From Acidimicrobium ferrooxidans (GTDB lineage: Bacteria > Actinomycetota > Geothermincolia > Fen-727 > Anoxymicrobiaceae), in assembly GCA_020723485.1 (NCBI GenBank), contig DYIU01000001.1:1003779-1067778 (forward strand): 64,000 nt of DNA. Direction: 5' to 3'. Below, piece after piece: positions 1 through 7,984 of this stretch. The notes beneath the pieces are model-generated. The model made no database searches, had not been told where the DNA came from, and was given only the letters and a program-made list of their open reading frames with translations. The translations under genes and the position numbers were made by a program. Numbering within the stretch: position 1 is the stretch's first letter; the number at the start of each line of letters is the position of its first letter.

Positions 1-645
1 TTCCCCCACAACCCGACAGGCTTTCTTCCCGAACGGACGGAGTTCGAGGAGATGGTCGGGATCGCCCGGGGGTGCGGGGCCCACCTCTTCTCAGACGAGA
101 TGTACAGGCTGCTCGAGCTCGACCCGGCGGCGCGCCCGCCGGCGGCCTGCGACCTCTACGACAGGGGCATCAGCCTCTTCGGGATGTCGAAGTCGTTCGG
201 GATGGCGGGTGTGCGGATAGGTTGGCTGGCGGCCAGGGACCAGGCTCTCTACCGCAGGATGGCTGCGTTCAAGGACTACACGACCATCTGCTCCAGCGCC
301 CCGAGCGAGGTGCTCTCGCTCATCGGCCTGCGAGCACGGGATACCATCGTCGGCCGGAACCTCGAGCGGATACGGCGCAACCTGGCGCTGCTGGACTCTT
401 TCTTCGAGCAGAGAGCGGAGCTGTTCGAGTGGGTGAGACCCGCGTGCGGGACCATCGCCTTCCCGAGGCTGCTCAACGGCCCGGATACCCCGGAGCTGTG
501 CAGGGAACTCCTTGAGAGGACCGGCCTTCTACTGCTCGATTCCACCCTTTTCGACTACGGCAGGCGCCACCTCAGGATCGGCTTCGGCAGGGAGGACATG
601 CCTGAAGCCCTGGCTCTCTTCGAGGAGAACCTCGACGGCATCTAG
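1..645 (+). CDS. Class I/II (fold-type I) PLP-dependent aminotransferase, 5'-truncated
   Basis: The frame is open from the first base, so the N-terminus lies outside the window; 214 residues are visible. They carry fold-type I aminotransferase landmarks in order: PHNPTGFLP (the NPTG substrate/cofactor loop, residues 2-10), SDEMY (Asp and Tyr contacting PLP), SKSFGMAGVRIGW with the Schiff-base lysine near residue 64, and HLRIGFGRE with the carboxylate-binding arginine near the C-terminus. The family transfers amino groups between amino and 2-oxo acids in the cytoplasm. The substrate cannot be read from this fragment. The stop TAG shares bases with the stop of the convergent cooS gene: the two genes overlap within CTAG at 642-645. 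Confidence 0.9.
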   Translation, partial: FPHNPTGFLPERTEFEEMVGIARGCGAHLFSDEMYRLLELDPAARPPAACDLYDRGISLFGMSKSFGMAGVRIGWLAARDQALYRRMAAFKDYTTICSSAPSEVLSLIGLRARDTIVGRNLERIRRNLALLDSFFEQRAELFEWVRPACGTIAFPRLLNGPDTPELCRELLERTGLLLLDSTLFDYGRRHLRIGFGREDMPEALALFEENLDGI

Positions 646-2549
646 AGGCCGAGCTTGGTCCGGTTGGCCTCGATGTGGGCGAGCATGTTGTCCGCCGCCT
701 CGGCCGCGTCGGTCTCGATGTGCAGCACGCCGCCCGTCACCCCGGGGAGGTCCGCGGTCAGCAGCTGCACCAGGTCCGGCGCCCCGGTGACGAAGGGCAC
801 CGGGTTGACGTAGGTGTACAGGCCGAACGCCAGCGCGAATATGGCGTCGATTGTCGCTTTCTGCTCCATGTACTCGGGAGCGCAAGCCACGAGCGGGAGG
901 TCCGGGACGGGGACGTCCCCCAGCGCGGCGGATATCGCGGCGATGAGGTCGGCGACACGGCCGGTGTCGGTGCACGTGCCGTAGCTCAGCACCGGCGGCA
1001 CGCCCAGGCTCTCGCAGAGCCCTTTCAAGCCCGGCCCGGCGAGCTCCGCGGCCTCCGGCAGGCACAGGCCGGCGACCTGGAGGGCGCCGTTCCCGCAGCC
1101 CATCGAGAGAACAAGGATGTCTCGCTTGATGAGCTCCTTCGCGACCGCGACGGTATGCACGTCCTGGCCGCTATCCCTGAGCGAAGTGCAGGATACGAGC
1201 CCGGCGACTCCCCTGATGGTGCCGCCCTTGATGGCGTCGAGCAGCGGGTCTAGAGTCCCGCCCAGGGCATCGAGGATGCTCTCGGCGCAGAAGCCTACGA
1301 CGGCCTCGCTCATGGGCAGCCCGGTCACCGGCTCGACCGCCTTGCTCCGGGTCTTGTAGTTCTCGATGGCCATGTCCAGTAGCCGGGCCGCCTGCTCGGC
1401 TGCTTTCTCCGGGATGTAATCGAGCCTGTCGGTGACTCCCTCGAAGGCTACCAGGTCGCTCACCGGAATCAGCTTGACGCTGTACTTCTCGGCGTAGATG
1501 GGGTCTATCGGCATGGAGCAGTTCATGTCGCAGGCGAAAAGGTCGACACACCCGGAGGCGAGGACCGCCTCCTGCATTATCCAGTTGCCGGTGAAGCCGT
1601 AGAACGCGTCGTCCATCTCCCAGCGCTGTATCATCTCCTGCCCGGTCTCTATGTTGGCGATGACCCGAAGGCCCTTCGCGCCCGCGGCCTTAGCTTTCTC
1701 CTGCCACTCGGGAAGGCGCGCGAGCTGTACCATGGCGAAGCCCAGGAACGGCTCGTGCCCGTTGGGAAGGGCGTTGACGTAGTCGCCGTCGAGCACGCCC
1801 AGGTCCACCCGCATCCTGTGGGGACGCGGCAGGCCGTAGAGGATGTCCATTCCGAACTCGTTCACTATCTGGCTCTGGTAGGCCATTGCCACCGACATGC
1901 GCATCGCCTTGAGCGCGAGGCTCTGGTAGAAGCCGTCCACGTTGGTCAGGCACGAGCTGGTGGCGCGCATCATCTCCCCGTAGATCCCCCCCGGGAAGAT
2001 GTCGAGCTTGCGCCAGGTCTCTTTTCGCTCCGGCGGGGCGAGCGCTTCCACCACAGCGCTCGGCTCGTCCGCTTTACGGTTGAAGTCCGCCGTCACGAAA
2101 TCGCAAAGGCGCATCGCGACGTCGCCGTCCGAGCCCGAGACGTCCACGCCCAGCCGGCCCGCGAAATCGCGCAGCTTGCCGGGCTCGCTTATCTCGTACG
2201 GGGTCTTTCCCCCGGCGGTCGCCCGCAGGGTCTTCACCGTCTGCTCGGTATGGTAATGGTACGTCGCCGCGCCCAGCACGTTGCGCAGGAGCATCATCCG
2301 CATCGCCATGCCGTCGGCCTTGATGCCGCACGAGCCGCGCTTGTCCTTTTCGGCGTCGGCCCTGCACGGGCCGTTGGAGCACAGGTCGCAGCGCACCCCG
2401 CCCATGCAGAACGGGCACCGCTTGTCAGGGTCGCCGCCCATTCCCTGGGCCTCGAACCGGTCCCAGAGGTTCGTTATGCCGTCAGGTTTTATCCGCTCGT
2501 TGTAGACCCTTCGCACCGACTCGTGGTAAGAGATTCTCTCCTGCTCCAT
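642..2549 (-). CDS. cooS: Ni-dependent carbon monoxide dehydrogenase catalytic subunit (CooS family), altered C-cluster site
   Basis: CooS-family enzymes interconvert CO and CO2 at a Ni-Fe-S C-cluster and pass electrons through B- and D-clusters. I start it at ATG 2549 (MEQERIS) because GGAGG lies just upstream; a frame to 2603 is open but has no such site. Numbering from this start, CPFC at residues 45-48 fits the CX2C type of D-cluster, and Cys54, 57, 62 and 74 fit the B-cluster. Of the C-cluster ligands, His265 (NGHEP), Cys344 (DMNC), Cys454 (VSCTS), Cys485 (MGCGNG) and Cys526 (YGTC) are present. The segment that normally reads CCTGNE reads IETGQE, so Glu301 replaces the ligand equivalent to Cys295 of Carboxydothermus CODH-II. 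A 5-residue insertion follows. No cooC, cooF or ACS gene is nearby. CO oxidation should not be assumed. Confidence 0.9.
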   Translation of the reverse strand: MEQERISYHESVRRVYNERIKPDGITNLWDRFEAQGMGGDPDKRCPFCMGGVRCDLCSNGPCRADAEKDKRGSCGIKADGMAMRMMLLRNVLGAATYHYHTEQTVKTLRATAGGKTPYEISEPGKLRDFAGRLGVDVSGSDGDVAMRLCDFVTADFNRKADEPSAVVEALAPPERKETWRKLDIFPGGIYGEMMRATSSCLTNVDGFYQSLALKAMRMSVAMAYQSQIVNEFGMDILYGLPRPHRMRVDLGVLDGDYVNALPNGHEPFLGFAMVQLARLPEWQEKAKAAGAKGLRVIANIETGQEMIQRWEMDDAFYGFTGNWIMQEAVLASGCVDLFACDMNCSMPIDPIYAEKYSVKLIPVSDLVAFEGVTDRLDYIPEKAAEQAARLLDMAIENYKTRSKAVEPVTGLPMSEAVVGFCAESILDALGGTLDPLLDAIKGGTIRGVAGLVSCTSLRDSGQDVHTVAVAKELIKRDILVLSMGCGNGALQVAGLCLPEAAELAGPGLKGLCESLGVPPVLSYGTCTDTGRVADLIAAISAALGDVPVPDLPLVACAPEYMEQKATIDAIFALAFGLYTYVNPVPFVTGAPDLVQLLTADLPGVTGGVLHIETDAAEAADNMLAHIEANRTKLGL

Positions 2550-2660
2550 GTGACCCTCCAGGTTTTCAGGCTGTGACTTACTCGCGAAGATTAACGTTCC
2601 CATCTGGTTCGCATAAGAGATTGATTACCCACGTTCACTTTCGTTCCTGCATCAGTGCGA

Positions 2661-2753
2661 AAAAAACGCGCCGCCCTGGAACTCCCCGGCACCACCCTTT
2701 CGGCGTATAGGATTATCCCTCATTAAGCCGAATCTCAGCCCCAGGAGGGCGGC
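2661..2753 (-). promoter_or_regulatory. Structured leader with terminator-like end upstream of cooS
   Basis: Read on the minus strand, GCCGCCCTCCTGG (2753-2741) pairs with CCAGGGCGGC (2679-2670). An inner stem ATTCGGC/GCCGAA sits between them, and a run of seven T follows directly at 2666-2660. This is the layout of an intrinsic terminator with a large structured loop, 110 bases before the cooS start. No minus-strand gene lies close upstream whose transcript it would end, so an attenuator or riboswitch-like leader is the simplest reading. I could not match it to a known class by eye. Confidence 0.5.
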
Positions 2754-2775
2754 AGCTATCAAGCGGTTCCCGGAG

Positions 2776-2820
2776 CCTTCCCGATGACACGATTGGAAGC
2801 GAATACTCCAAGCGGGAAGG
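2776..2820 (+). promoter_or_regulatory. Inverted repeat enclosing the ribosome binding site of the signal peptidase gene
   Basis: CCTTCCCG at 2776-2783 is the exact complement of CGGGAAGG at 2813-2820. The right arm contains GGGAAGG, the only Shine-Dalgarno-like sequence before the GTG at 2831. Folding would hide the ribosome binding site. The 29-base loop is long, so stability is uncertain. Confidence 0.35.
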
Positions 2821-2830
2821 CAGAGAACAG

Positions 2831-3400
2831 GTGGACGGGAAGCACGGGCTCAGGGCGGCGTGGTCGGTGCCCATCAGGCTGCTGGCGGCCTTGCTGGTGT
2901 TGGCGGGCGCCGGGCTCTGCCAGCTGATCATCCTGCAGGGAGTATTCGAGCCGTTCCACGTAGTCCACAGCGGCTCCATGGCTCCCGGCATCGCGACCGG
3001 CGACGCGGTCGTCGTGAGAGAGGCCGACGCAGGCAAGCTCAAGGTCGGCGAGGTGATAGTCTTCAGGGACTGGGATAACAAGGAGAACCTGGTGGTCCAC
3101 AGGGTCGTGGGCATCGAGGACATGGGCTACACCAGGTACTTCAGCACCAAGGGCGATGCCAACCCCGAGCCTGACCCCGTGAGGATAACGCCGGGCTCCA
3201 TCGTGGGGGTCTGCTGGGCGAGGGTCCCCAGGTTCGGCTACCTCATGGAGGACCTGGTCTCGCCGATGGGGTTCGTCTTCTTCGTCCTGGTCCCAGTTGT
3301 CGGCGGCTTCTGCCTCGCGCTGGCGCACGACCTGGCGGAGCGCGCCGTGCTCAGGCGCCACCGCAGGCGCCGCTTCCATCCGATGCCAACTGCCGCGTAG
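2831..3400 (+). CDS. Signal peptidase I, S26B (ER/archaeal, SipW-like) type
   Basis: This 189-residue membrane protease removes signal peptides from exported proteins. It begins with GTG and has a membrane segment at about residues 15-38, then HSGSMAP with the nucleophile Ser49. VVHRVVGI supplies His90 where ordinary bacterial enzymes have lysine, and KGDANPEPDP supplies Asp109. Ser-His-Asp is the S26B arrangement of archaea, the ER and Bacillus SipW. A second membrane segment lies at about residues 143-167, followed by a basic tail RRHRRRR. No obvious dedicated substrate such as a TasA- or pilin-like protein is adjacent, so it may act generally. Start choice is moderate; the ribosome site lies in a possible hairpin. 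Confidence 0.88.
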   Translation: MDGKHGLRAAWSVPIRLLAALLVLAGAGLCQLIILQGVFEPFHVVHSGSMAPGIATGDAVVVREADAGKLKVGEVIVFRDWDNKENLVVHRVVGIEDMGYTRYFSTKGDANPEPDPVRITPGSIVGVCWARVPRFGYLMEDLVSPMGFVFFVLVPVVGGFCLALAHDLAERAVLRRHRRRRFHPMPTAA

Positions 3401-3496
3401 CATCGAGACCCGCCCCCCGACTTGCGATAGACTTCCATGTTGGACGCTTCATTCGATGCAGTGTGCGCGAGTGCCATACCGGAAGGGGATGAGACC

Positions 3497-4273
3497 ATGG
3501 ACTATGAGACCCTCCTATATGAGACCGAAGGCGAGATAGGAGTCCTCACCTATAACCGGCCAAGGATTGTGAACGCCATCAACGTGAGGATGCTCGACGA
3601 GCTGAACATGTTCTGGCTGGAGCGCCAGAGGGATTATGCCGCGCGGGTCATCGTGGTACGCGGCGCGGGCGATAAAGGCTTCTGCTCCGGTCTTGACATG
3701 AAGGCGGTCGCGACCGAGTTCATGCCCGAGGGCGGCGCGACCGCGGCGACCACGTTCGAGGGGCAGAACCTGTTCTCTAACGTCATCAGGCTGATGCGCT
3801 CCTGCCCGCAGCCGGTGATCGCGGCCGTGCACGGGCCGGCGATGGGGGCGGGGCTGTCGATGGCGCTGGCCTCCGATGTGCGCCTGGCCAGCGAGGACGC
3901 CTTCTTCTGCGCCCAGTACATCAACATCGGGACCGGCGGCGCCGACATGGGTTCGAGCTTCTTCCTGCCGAAGATAGTGGGGTGGGGCCGCGCCGCGGAG
4001 ATGTGCATGACAGGCTCGAGGGTGCCGGCGGACGAGGCCTACCGCATGGGTCTGGTCAACCACCTGTACACCCGGGAGGACCTGTTCCCGGCCGCGGTGG
4101 CGATGGCCCGCGAGATGTGCTCCAAGAACGACCTGGGCCTGCGACTGACGAAGGACGCCTTCAACGCGGCGCTCAACGGCTCGTCGCTCGAGGACGCGAA
4201 CCGCATGGAGGACCGCAACCAGGCGCTCATCATCGCGGACGGCATCACAAAGGGCATGACCGACCTGGGCTAG
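3497..4273 (+). CDS. Enoyl-CoA hydratase/isomerase (crotonase) family protein
   Basis: Crotonase-fold proteins hydrate or isomerise enoyl-CoA thioesters. The start ATG 3497 has GGAAGGGG eight bases upstream; the longer frame from 3437 lacks a site. The 258-residue protein has the CoA-binding AGDKGFCSGLDM segment and the oxyanion-hole region HGPAMGAGLSMALASD. The usual second catalytic glutamate region (PGAGGT in hydratases) reads GTGGADMGSS. That pattern resembles isomerase-like members that use aspartate more than classical hydratases, so the exact reaction is open. Other acyl-CoA genes in the window (acyl-CoA dehydrogenases, SCP2 protein) fit a fatty-acyl or isoprenoid-acyl role. Confidence 0.9.
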   Translation: MDYETLLYETEGEIGVLTYNRPRIVNAINVRMLDELNMFWLERQRDYAARVIVVRGAGDKGFCSGLDMKAVATEFMPEGGATAATTFEGQNLFSNVIRLMRSCPQPVIAAVHGPAMGAGLSMALASDVRLASEDAFFCAQYINIGTGGADMGSSFFLPKIVGWGRAAEMCMTGSRVPADEAYRMGLVNHLYTREDLFPAAVAMAREMCSKNDLGLRLTKDAFNAALNGSSLEDANRMEDRNQALIIADGITKGMTDLG

Positions 4274-4293
4274 CTCCCTGGAATAGCGGTACT

Positions 4294-5196
4294 CTACCAG
4301 AGGTTCCGGTTGTAGTCGTACTTGCCTATTGCCTCTATCTCTCTCAGGTCACCACCGATGACCGCCGAGCCTTTGACCGTGACCAGGAGCTGGTGGTAGT
4401 CGATGTCCAGGTAAGGGATCACTGGTGGGATGCGCATGCGTGTCAGGTGGTGGTAGACGGGCGTGACCTCAAGGTCGAGCGCGGATGACCTCGCCGTCCA
4501 GGGTGCCATCGGTTCGGCCGCGTCGAAGCTGAACTGGGACGGAGAGGGCAGGTAGAAGCCCTTTCCGTCCGTCCAGAAGTAATCGTAATGGTGGTGGACC
4601 CCCGCGTCGTAAAAGCACGAAAGAACGACGCCCGCCATATTGTCCGACCAGAAGTGCAGCCAGTTGGCCGTCGAATGCCGGGGCTGTATGCCCCAGTTAT
4701 GCTCGCAGTAACCGTACCCGTCGAACGGGGTCTCCCGCCCCTCGACCTCCAGCCTCCCCGACGTCCTGTTGTTGATGAACTGGAAGACGTAGTAGTCGAG
4801 TCTCCTGGTCTCGATGCGGTTGAGGTGCACGTCGGCCAGGGCCTTCTGAGTAAGCTCGCAGGAAATCGAAGGGGTCTGCGCCTCGACCTTCCACCCGTCC
4901 TCCCTGCTGCCCTCGAAGACCACCCGGCCCCACCTGCCTTCAGCCCTCACGCTGACCCGGTCCCCGGGGAGCGCCACCACCTTCCCGAACCTCTCCTCGG
5001 TGGTCCTCGTCCCGTTGCCGAAGTCGATGAACGTCATGGAGACGTAGGAGGAGGGGATTGCGAGCATCGCCAGGAAGACGGAGTAGAGCTGCCTCTCCGG
5101 GTCCATCCCCTCGAAGTACCACCACTGTTTCCTCCGGAGGAAGGCCATCGCTCCCCGGCGGCGGGTGGACGTCTCTACGTACCCCTCGTTTCGCAT
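4294..5196 (-). CDS. CrtC/AttH-like lipocalin-fold protein
   Basis: This 300-residue soluble protein has the signature DGYGYCEHNWG at about residues 166-176. It resembles the GxGxxDHxWG motif of the CrtC (hydroxyneurosporene synthase)/AttH family, a two-lipocalin-domain fold that binds large hydrophobic ligands. Family members hydrate carotenoids or act in natural-product pathways, but many are uncharacterised. GGAAGG lies about nine bases before ATG 5196. It is convergent with the enoyl-CoA hydratase, with only 20 bases between. Two more proteins of loosely similar kind occur at 13577 and 40248, and two phytoene-desaturase-like genes lie in the window. A role with isoprenoid or other lipids is an inference. 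Confidence 0.6.
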   Translation of the reverse strand: MRNEGYVETSTRRRGAMAFLRRKQWWYFEGMDPERQLYSVFLAMLAIPSSYVSMTFIDFGNGTRTTEERFGKVVALPGDRVSVRAEGRWGRVVFEGSREDGWKVEAQTPSISCELTQKALADVHLNRIETRRLDYYVFQFINNRTSGRLEVEGRETPFDGYGYCEHNWGIQPRHSTANWLHFWSDNMAGVVLSCFYDAGVHHHYDYFWTDGKGFYLPSPSQFSFDAAEPMAPWTARSSALDLEVTPVYHHLTRMRIPPVIPYLDIDYHQLLVTVKGSAVIGGDLREIEAIGKYDYNRNLW

Positions 5197-5271
5197 CGTT
5201 CACATCCTTCCGCTCCGCGGCTTCAGGGCTTGAATCGGGGTCAGGCCTCAGTTTAAGCCTCGACGGCGGCT

Positions 5272-6096
5272 TCAGGGCATCATGTCAGCGGGCGCACCGA
5301 ACTGCCCCTCCGTCCACGAGGGCGCGGCCTTCAAGACCCAGTTGCCGTTCTCGTAGTGGAACAGGAACGAGACGGGCTGGCTGCCCTCGGTGGGCGCGAT
5401 GAGCGTGGCCGCGCCGGTCGCCCAGGTCGGGTCGCTCGCGCTCAGCTTCTGGATGCCTATCTTGTAGTCGGCCGGGTTGTGGCCCTGCTGGGTGAGCCAG
5501 TTCCGCATCAGGTTGTTCATCTGGACCGAGCCCTGCTCTATCATCTTCTGAGCCTGGGCGGCGGCCTGCTGCTGCGCGGCGGTGGTCGCGGCGGCGAGCG
5601 AGGCGGCGGAGGCCTGCTGGGCCGCCAGGTTGGCCCAGTAGATAGGGCCGTCAGAGGGGTTGTACCAGTCGGGGATGGTCTTTGCGGCGTCCTTTTTCGC
5701 CTCGGCGTTTGCCAGGGACTGCTTGGCCTGGGTCAGGTCTGAGCCCGCGGTCGCCGTCGAGATGGCACCCTCGGCGGTACCCTTGCTCACGTTGTAGGTA
5801 GACTCGGCGACGTTGAACGCGTCCTGGATATCGGCGTTTATCTCTGTCTTCGCCTCTGTGGCGAGGATCAGGGCCTCGACCGAATCGGAATCGACCTTGC
5901 CCTCCGCCTCGCCGATCTTCTTCTTCTCGTTGTCGGGCACCTGCACCCCCTTGGCGGTCGCGTCGGCCAGGGCCGCCTTCGCCTCGGAGATCTGCTTGGT
6001 CGCCTGGTCCGAGACGCTCGAGTCGCCGCCGCAACCGGCAACGAGGAGCGAACCAAGTGCTAGGATCAACAGGATGAGCGCAATCCGCTTGGACAT
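5272..6096 (-). CDS. Lipoprotein with alanine-rich helical region, function unknown
   Basis: The start ATG 6096 is preceded by GGGAGG; the frame continues to 6159 without support. The 274-residue product begins MSKRIALILLILALG with a lipobox LVAGC near residue 22, so it should be a membrane-anchored lipoprotein. Residues of about 30-190 are rich in Ala, Lys, Glu and Gln with long helical stretches (AAQQQAAAQAQKM), suggesting a coiled coil. The C-terminal part (NWVLKAAPSW) looks like a small globular domain. I do not recognise the family. An isolated minus-strand gene with its own leader. Confidence 0.72.
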   Translation of the reverse strand: MSKRIALILLILALGSLLVAGCGGDSSVSDQATKQISEAKAALADATAKGVQVPDNEKKKIGEAEGKVDSDSVEALILATEAKTEINADIQDAFNVAESTYNVSKGTAEGAISTATAGSDLTQAKQSLANAEAKKDAAKTIPDWYNPSDGPIYWANLAAQQASAASLAAATTAAQQQAAAQAQKMIEQGSVQMNNLMRNWLTQQGHNPADYKIGIQKLSASDPTWATGAATLIAPTEGSQPVSFLFHYENGNWVLKAAPSWTEGQFGAPADMMP

Positions 6097-6251
6097 GTGG
6101 ACCTCCCTTTCCCGGCCGTGGCCGGCCTTGCTGCGGACCCGACAGTACCATCCGACCATATCATTTTACCAACGGCGTGACGGATAATATACGCATGAGG
6201 CCTTCGAGAGGCGGTTTCGCGGTCTGAGTGTCCGTGGCGAGAGGAGGGGCC

Positions 6252-6611
6252 GTGGCGCAGTGGCTCGATTTCAAGGGGAAGATAGTCGATGCCGGTCATG
6301 CCCGGTCGAGGAAGGCGCACCAGTTCTTCTACCTGGTACAGGACTTGAGGACCTCGATACAGTACCCGGTGTTCGTAACAGTCGAGCGGAAGCGCGGACG
6401 CGGCGCCGGCGAGCCCAAAGAGGAAACCTTCGAGGTCGGCGACACCGTCCGCGTGGCCGGGAAGATGCAGCCGGTCATAGGCATTCCGCTGGCGGGCATG
6501 AAGATGATACAGCAGTCCGACGTCCAGAACACGGGACCGTCCTCACGGCCTTTCTCCAACGCCGTTGCACTTATCCCGGAAGAAATGGAAAGAGTCGAGG
6601 GACCTCTCTAG
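6252..6611 (+). CDS. Small conserved-looking protein, function unknown
   Basis: The product is about 119 residues from GTG 6252 (VAQWLDFKGK); GGAGGGG lies just upstream, with rather short spacing. GTG at 6228 or 6234 are alternatives. Short alternating hydrophobic segments (FFYLVQDL, YPVFVTVERK, GDTVRVAGKMQP) suggest a beta-barrel such as an OB fold, but no diagnostic motif is visible. It is the last gene before the promoter of the double-cubane reductase. Confidence 0.5.
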   Translation: MAQWLDFKGKIVDAGHARSRKAHQFFYLVQDLRTSIQYPVFVTVERKRGRGAGEPKEETFEVGDTVRVAGKMQPVIGIPLAGMKMIQQSDVQNTGPSSRPFSNAVALIPEEMERVEGPL

Positions 6612-6634
6612 GCGCCGCGGCTTAGTCATATCTA

Positions 6635-6664
6635 TTGCTTATCGATTCGATAATCTGCTATTAT
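6635..6664 (+). promoter_or_regulatory. Sigma-70-like promoter for the double-cubane reductase gene
   Basis: TTGCTT at 6635-6640 and TATTAT at 6659-6664 are separated by 18 bases, in an AT-rich patch unlike the flanking coding DNA. Transcription would start near 6671, leaving a leader of about 30 bases before the gene. Confidence 0.5.
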
Positions 6665-6702
6665 CCTCCCCGATTGTTCATTCCTGAAAGGAGTTCATGA
6701 GG

Positions 6703-7980
6703 ATGGAGGATTACAGGCAGATGTGGGCGGACATCGGGGTAGACCTGAAAGCGCATGACGGCCTGCTGGAGGTGCTCCCACCGCTTTTCGGCGATGTGAT
6801 AGTGAACCAGCCCAACCGGCCCGCCAGGATGGCTTACTTTGACGCCTTCTTCGGGGAGATCCATGGAAGGCGCATCTGGGAGCTGGTCCAGCAGCAAAAG
6901 AGCGGCAGGAAGGTGGTCGGGGCATTCTGCACCTATGTCCCGGAAGAGATCGTCACGGCGCTCGGCTCCAGCTGCGTCGGGCTCTGCGGAGGGGCCGAGG
7001 TCGCCTTCGAGGCGGCCGAGCAGTATCTCCCGCACAACACGTGCGCCCTAATAAAGTCCTCCCTCGGCTTCAAGCTGGGAAAGGTCTGCCCGTACTTCGA
7101 GGCGAGCGACCTCGTGATAGGCGAGACCACGTGCGACGGCAAGAAGAAATACTACGAGATACTGGGGGAGATGGCCGACGTCTACGTGATGCAGCTCCCC
7201 CAGATGAAGCAGGAGGCCGACCGGGAGATGTGGCGTGGGGAGGTCCGCAGGTTCACCGCGAAGATGGAGGAGCTTACAGGTGAGAAACTCGAGCTCGACA
7301 GGCTTAAGGAAGCGGTGAAGGTATCGAACGATAAGCGGAAGGCGATGCAGCGGTTGGCGGAAGTAAGGAAGGCGGCCCCACCCGTCATCTCCGGCAAGGA
7401 CGCGCTCTTTATCAACCAGATAGCGTTCTTGGACGAGCCACGGAGGTTCGCGAACAAGGTGAACGAGCTCTGCGACGAGCTCGAGAAGCGGGCTGCGGCC
7501 GGCGAGGGGGTAGCCGAGGCCTCGGCGCCGCGCATCCTCCTTTCGGGGTGCCCCATGGCCATCCCCAACTGGAAGGTCCCGCACATCGTCGAGTCAGCCG
7601 GAGGGGCGATCGTCATGGAGGAGCTTTGCACCGGGAGCCGTTACTACAGCCACCTGGTGGACGAAGCGGCGGCTGACCTGGATAAGATGCTCGACAACAT
7701 CGCGGACAGCTACCTGGACATCGACTGCGCGGTCTTCACGCCGAACGACGAGCGCGCGGAGAACATAGTCCGCATGGCCAAGGAGTACTCCGTCGACGGT
7801 GTCATGTACTACTCCCTGCTCTTCTGCTCGCCGTACAGCGTGGAGGCGTACAAGGTCAGGAAGGCGGTCGAAGGGGCCGGGGTCCCGCTCCTGTACGTCG
7901 AGACGGACTACAGCCAGGGAGACGCCCAGCAGATAGCCACGCGGGTCGAGGCTTTCCTCGAGATGCTCTCCAGTAAGTAG
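6703..7980 (+). CDS. Double-cubane-cluster-type anaerobic reductase (2-hydroxyacyl-CoA dehydratase/HgdB superfamily, YjiM-like)
   Basis: The 425-residue protein matches the YjiM branch of the HgdB/BcrB superfamily: CTYVPEEIV, LPHNTCALIKSS, PYFEASDLVIGETTCDGKK, LSGCPMAIPN and the C-terminal ETDYSQGD followed by TRVEAFLEML. Ten cysteines sit mostly in these blocks. Characterised relatives (from Carboxydothermus) carry an [8Fe-9S] double cubane and reduce small substrates, with electrons pushed by an ATP-hydrolysing activator. No activator ATPase gene is visible in the window. ATG 6703 is nine bases from AAAGGAG; ATG 6697 is also possible. It has its own promoter and is transcribed alone. The natural substrate is unknown. 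Confidence 0.88.
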   Translation: MEDYRQMWADIGVDLKAHDGLLEVLPPLFGDVIVNQPNRPARMAYFDAFFGEIHGRRIWELVQQQKSGRKVVGAFCTYVPEEIVTALGSSCVGLCGGAEVAFEAAEQYLPHNTCALIKSSLGFKLGKVCPYFEASDLVIGETTCDGKKKYYEILGEMADVYVMQLPQMKQEADREMWRGEVRRFTAKMEELTGEKLELDRLKEAVKVSNDKRKAMQRLAEVRKAAPPVISGKDALFINQIAFLDEPRRFANKVNELCDELEKRAAAGEGVAEASAPRILLSGCPMAIPNWKVPHIVESAGGAIVMEELCTGSRYYSHLVDEAAADLDKMLDNIADSYLDIDCAVFTPNDERAENIVRMAKEYSVDGVMYYSLLFCSPYSVEAYKVRKAVEGAGVPLLYVETDYSQGDAQQIATRVEAFLEMLSSK

Positions 7981-7984
7981 GACT

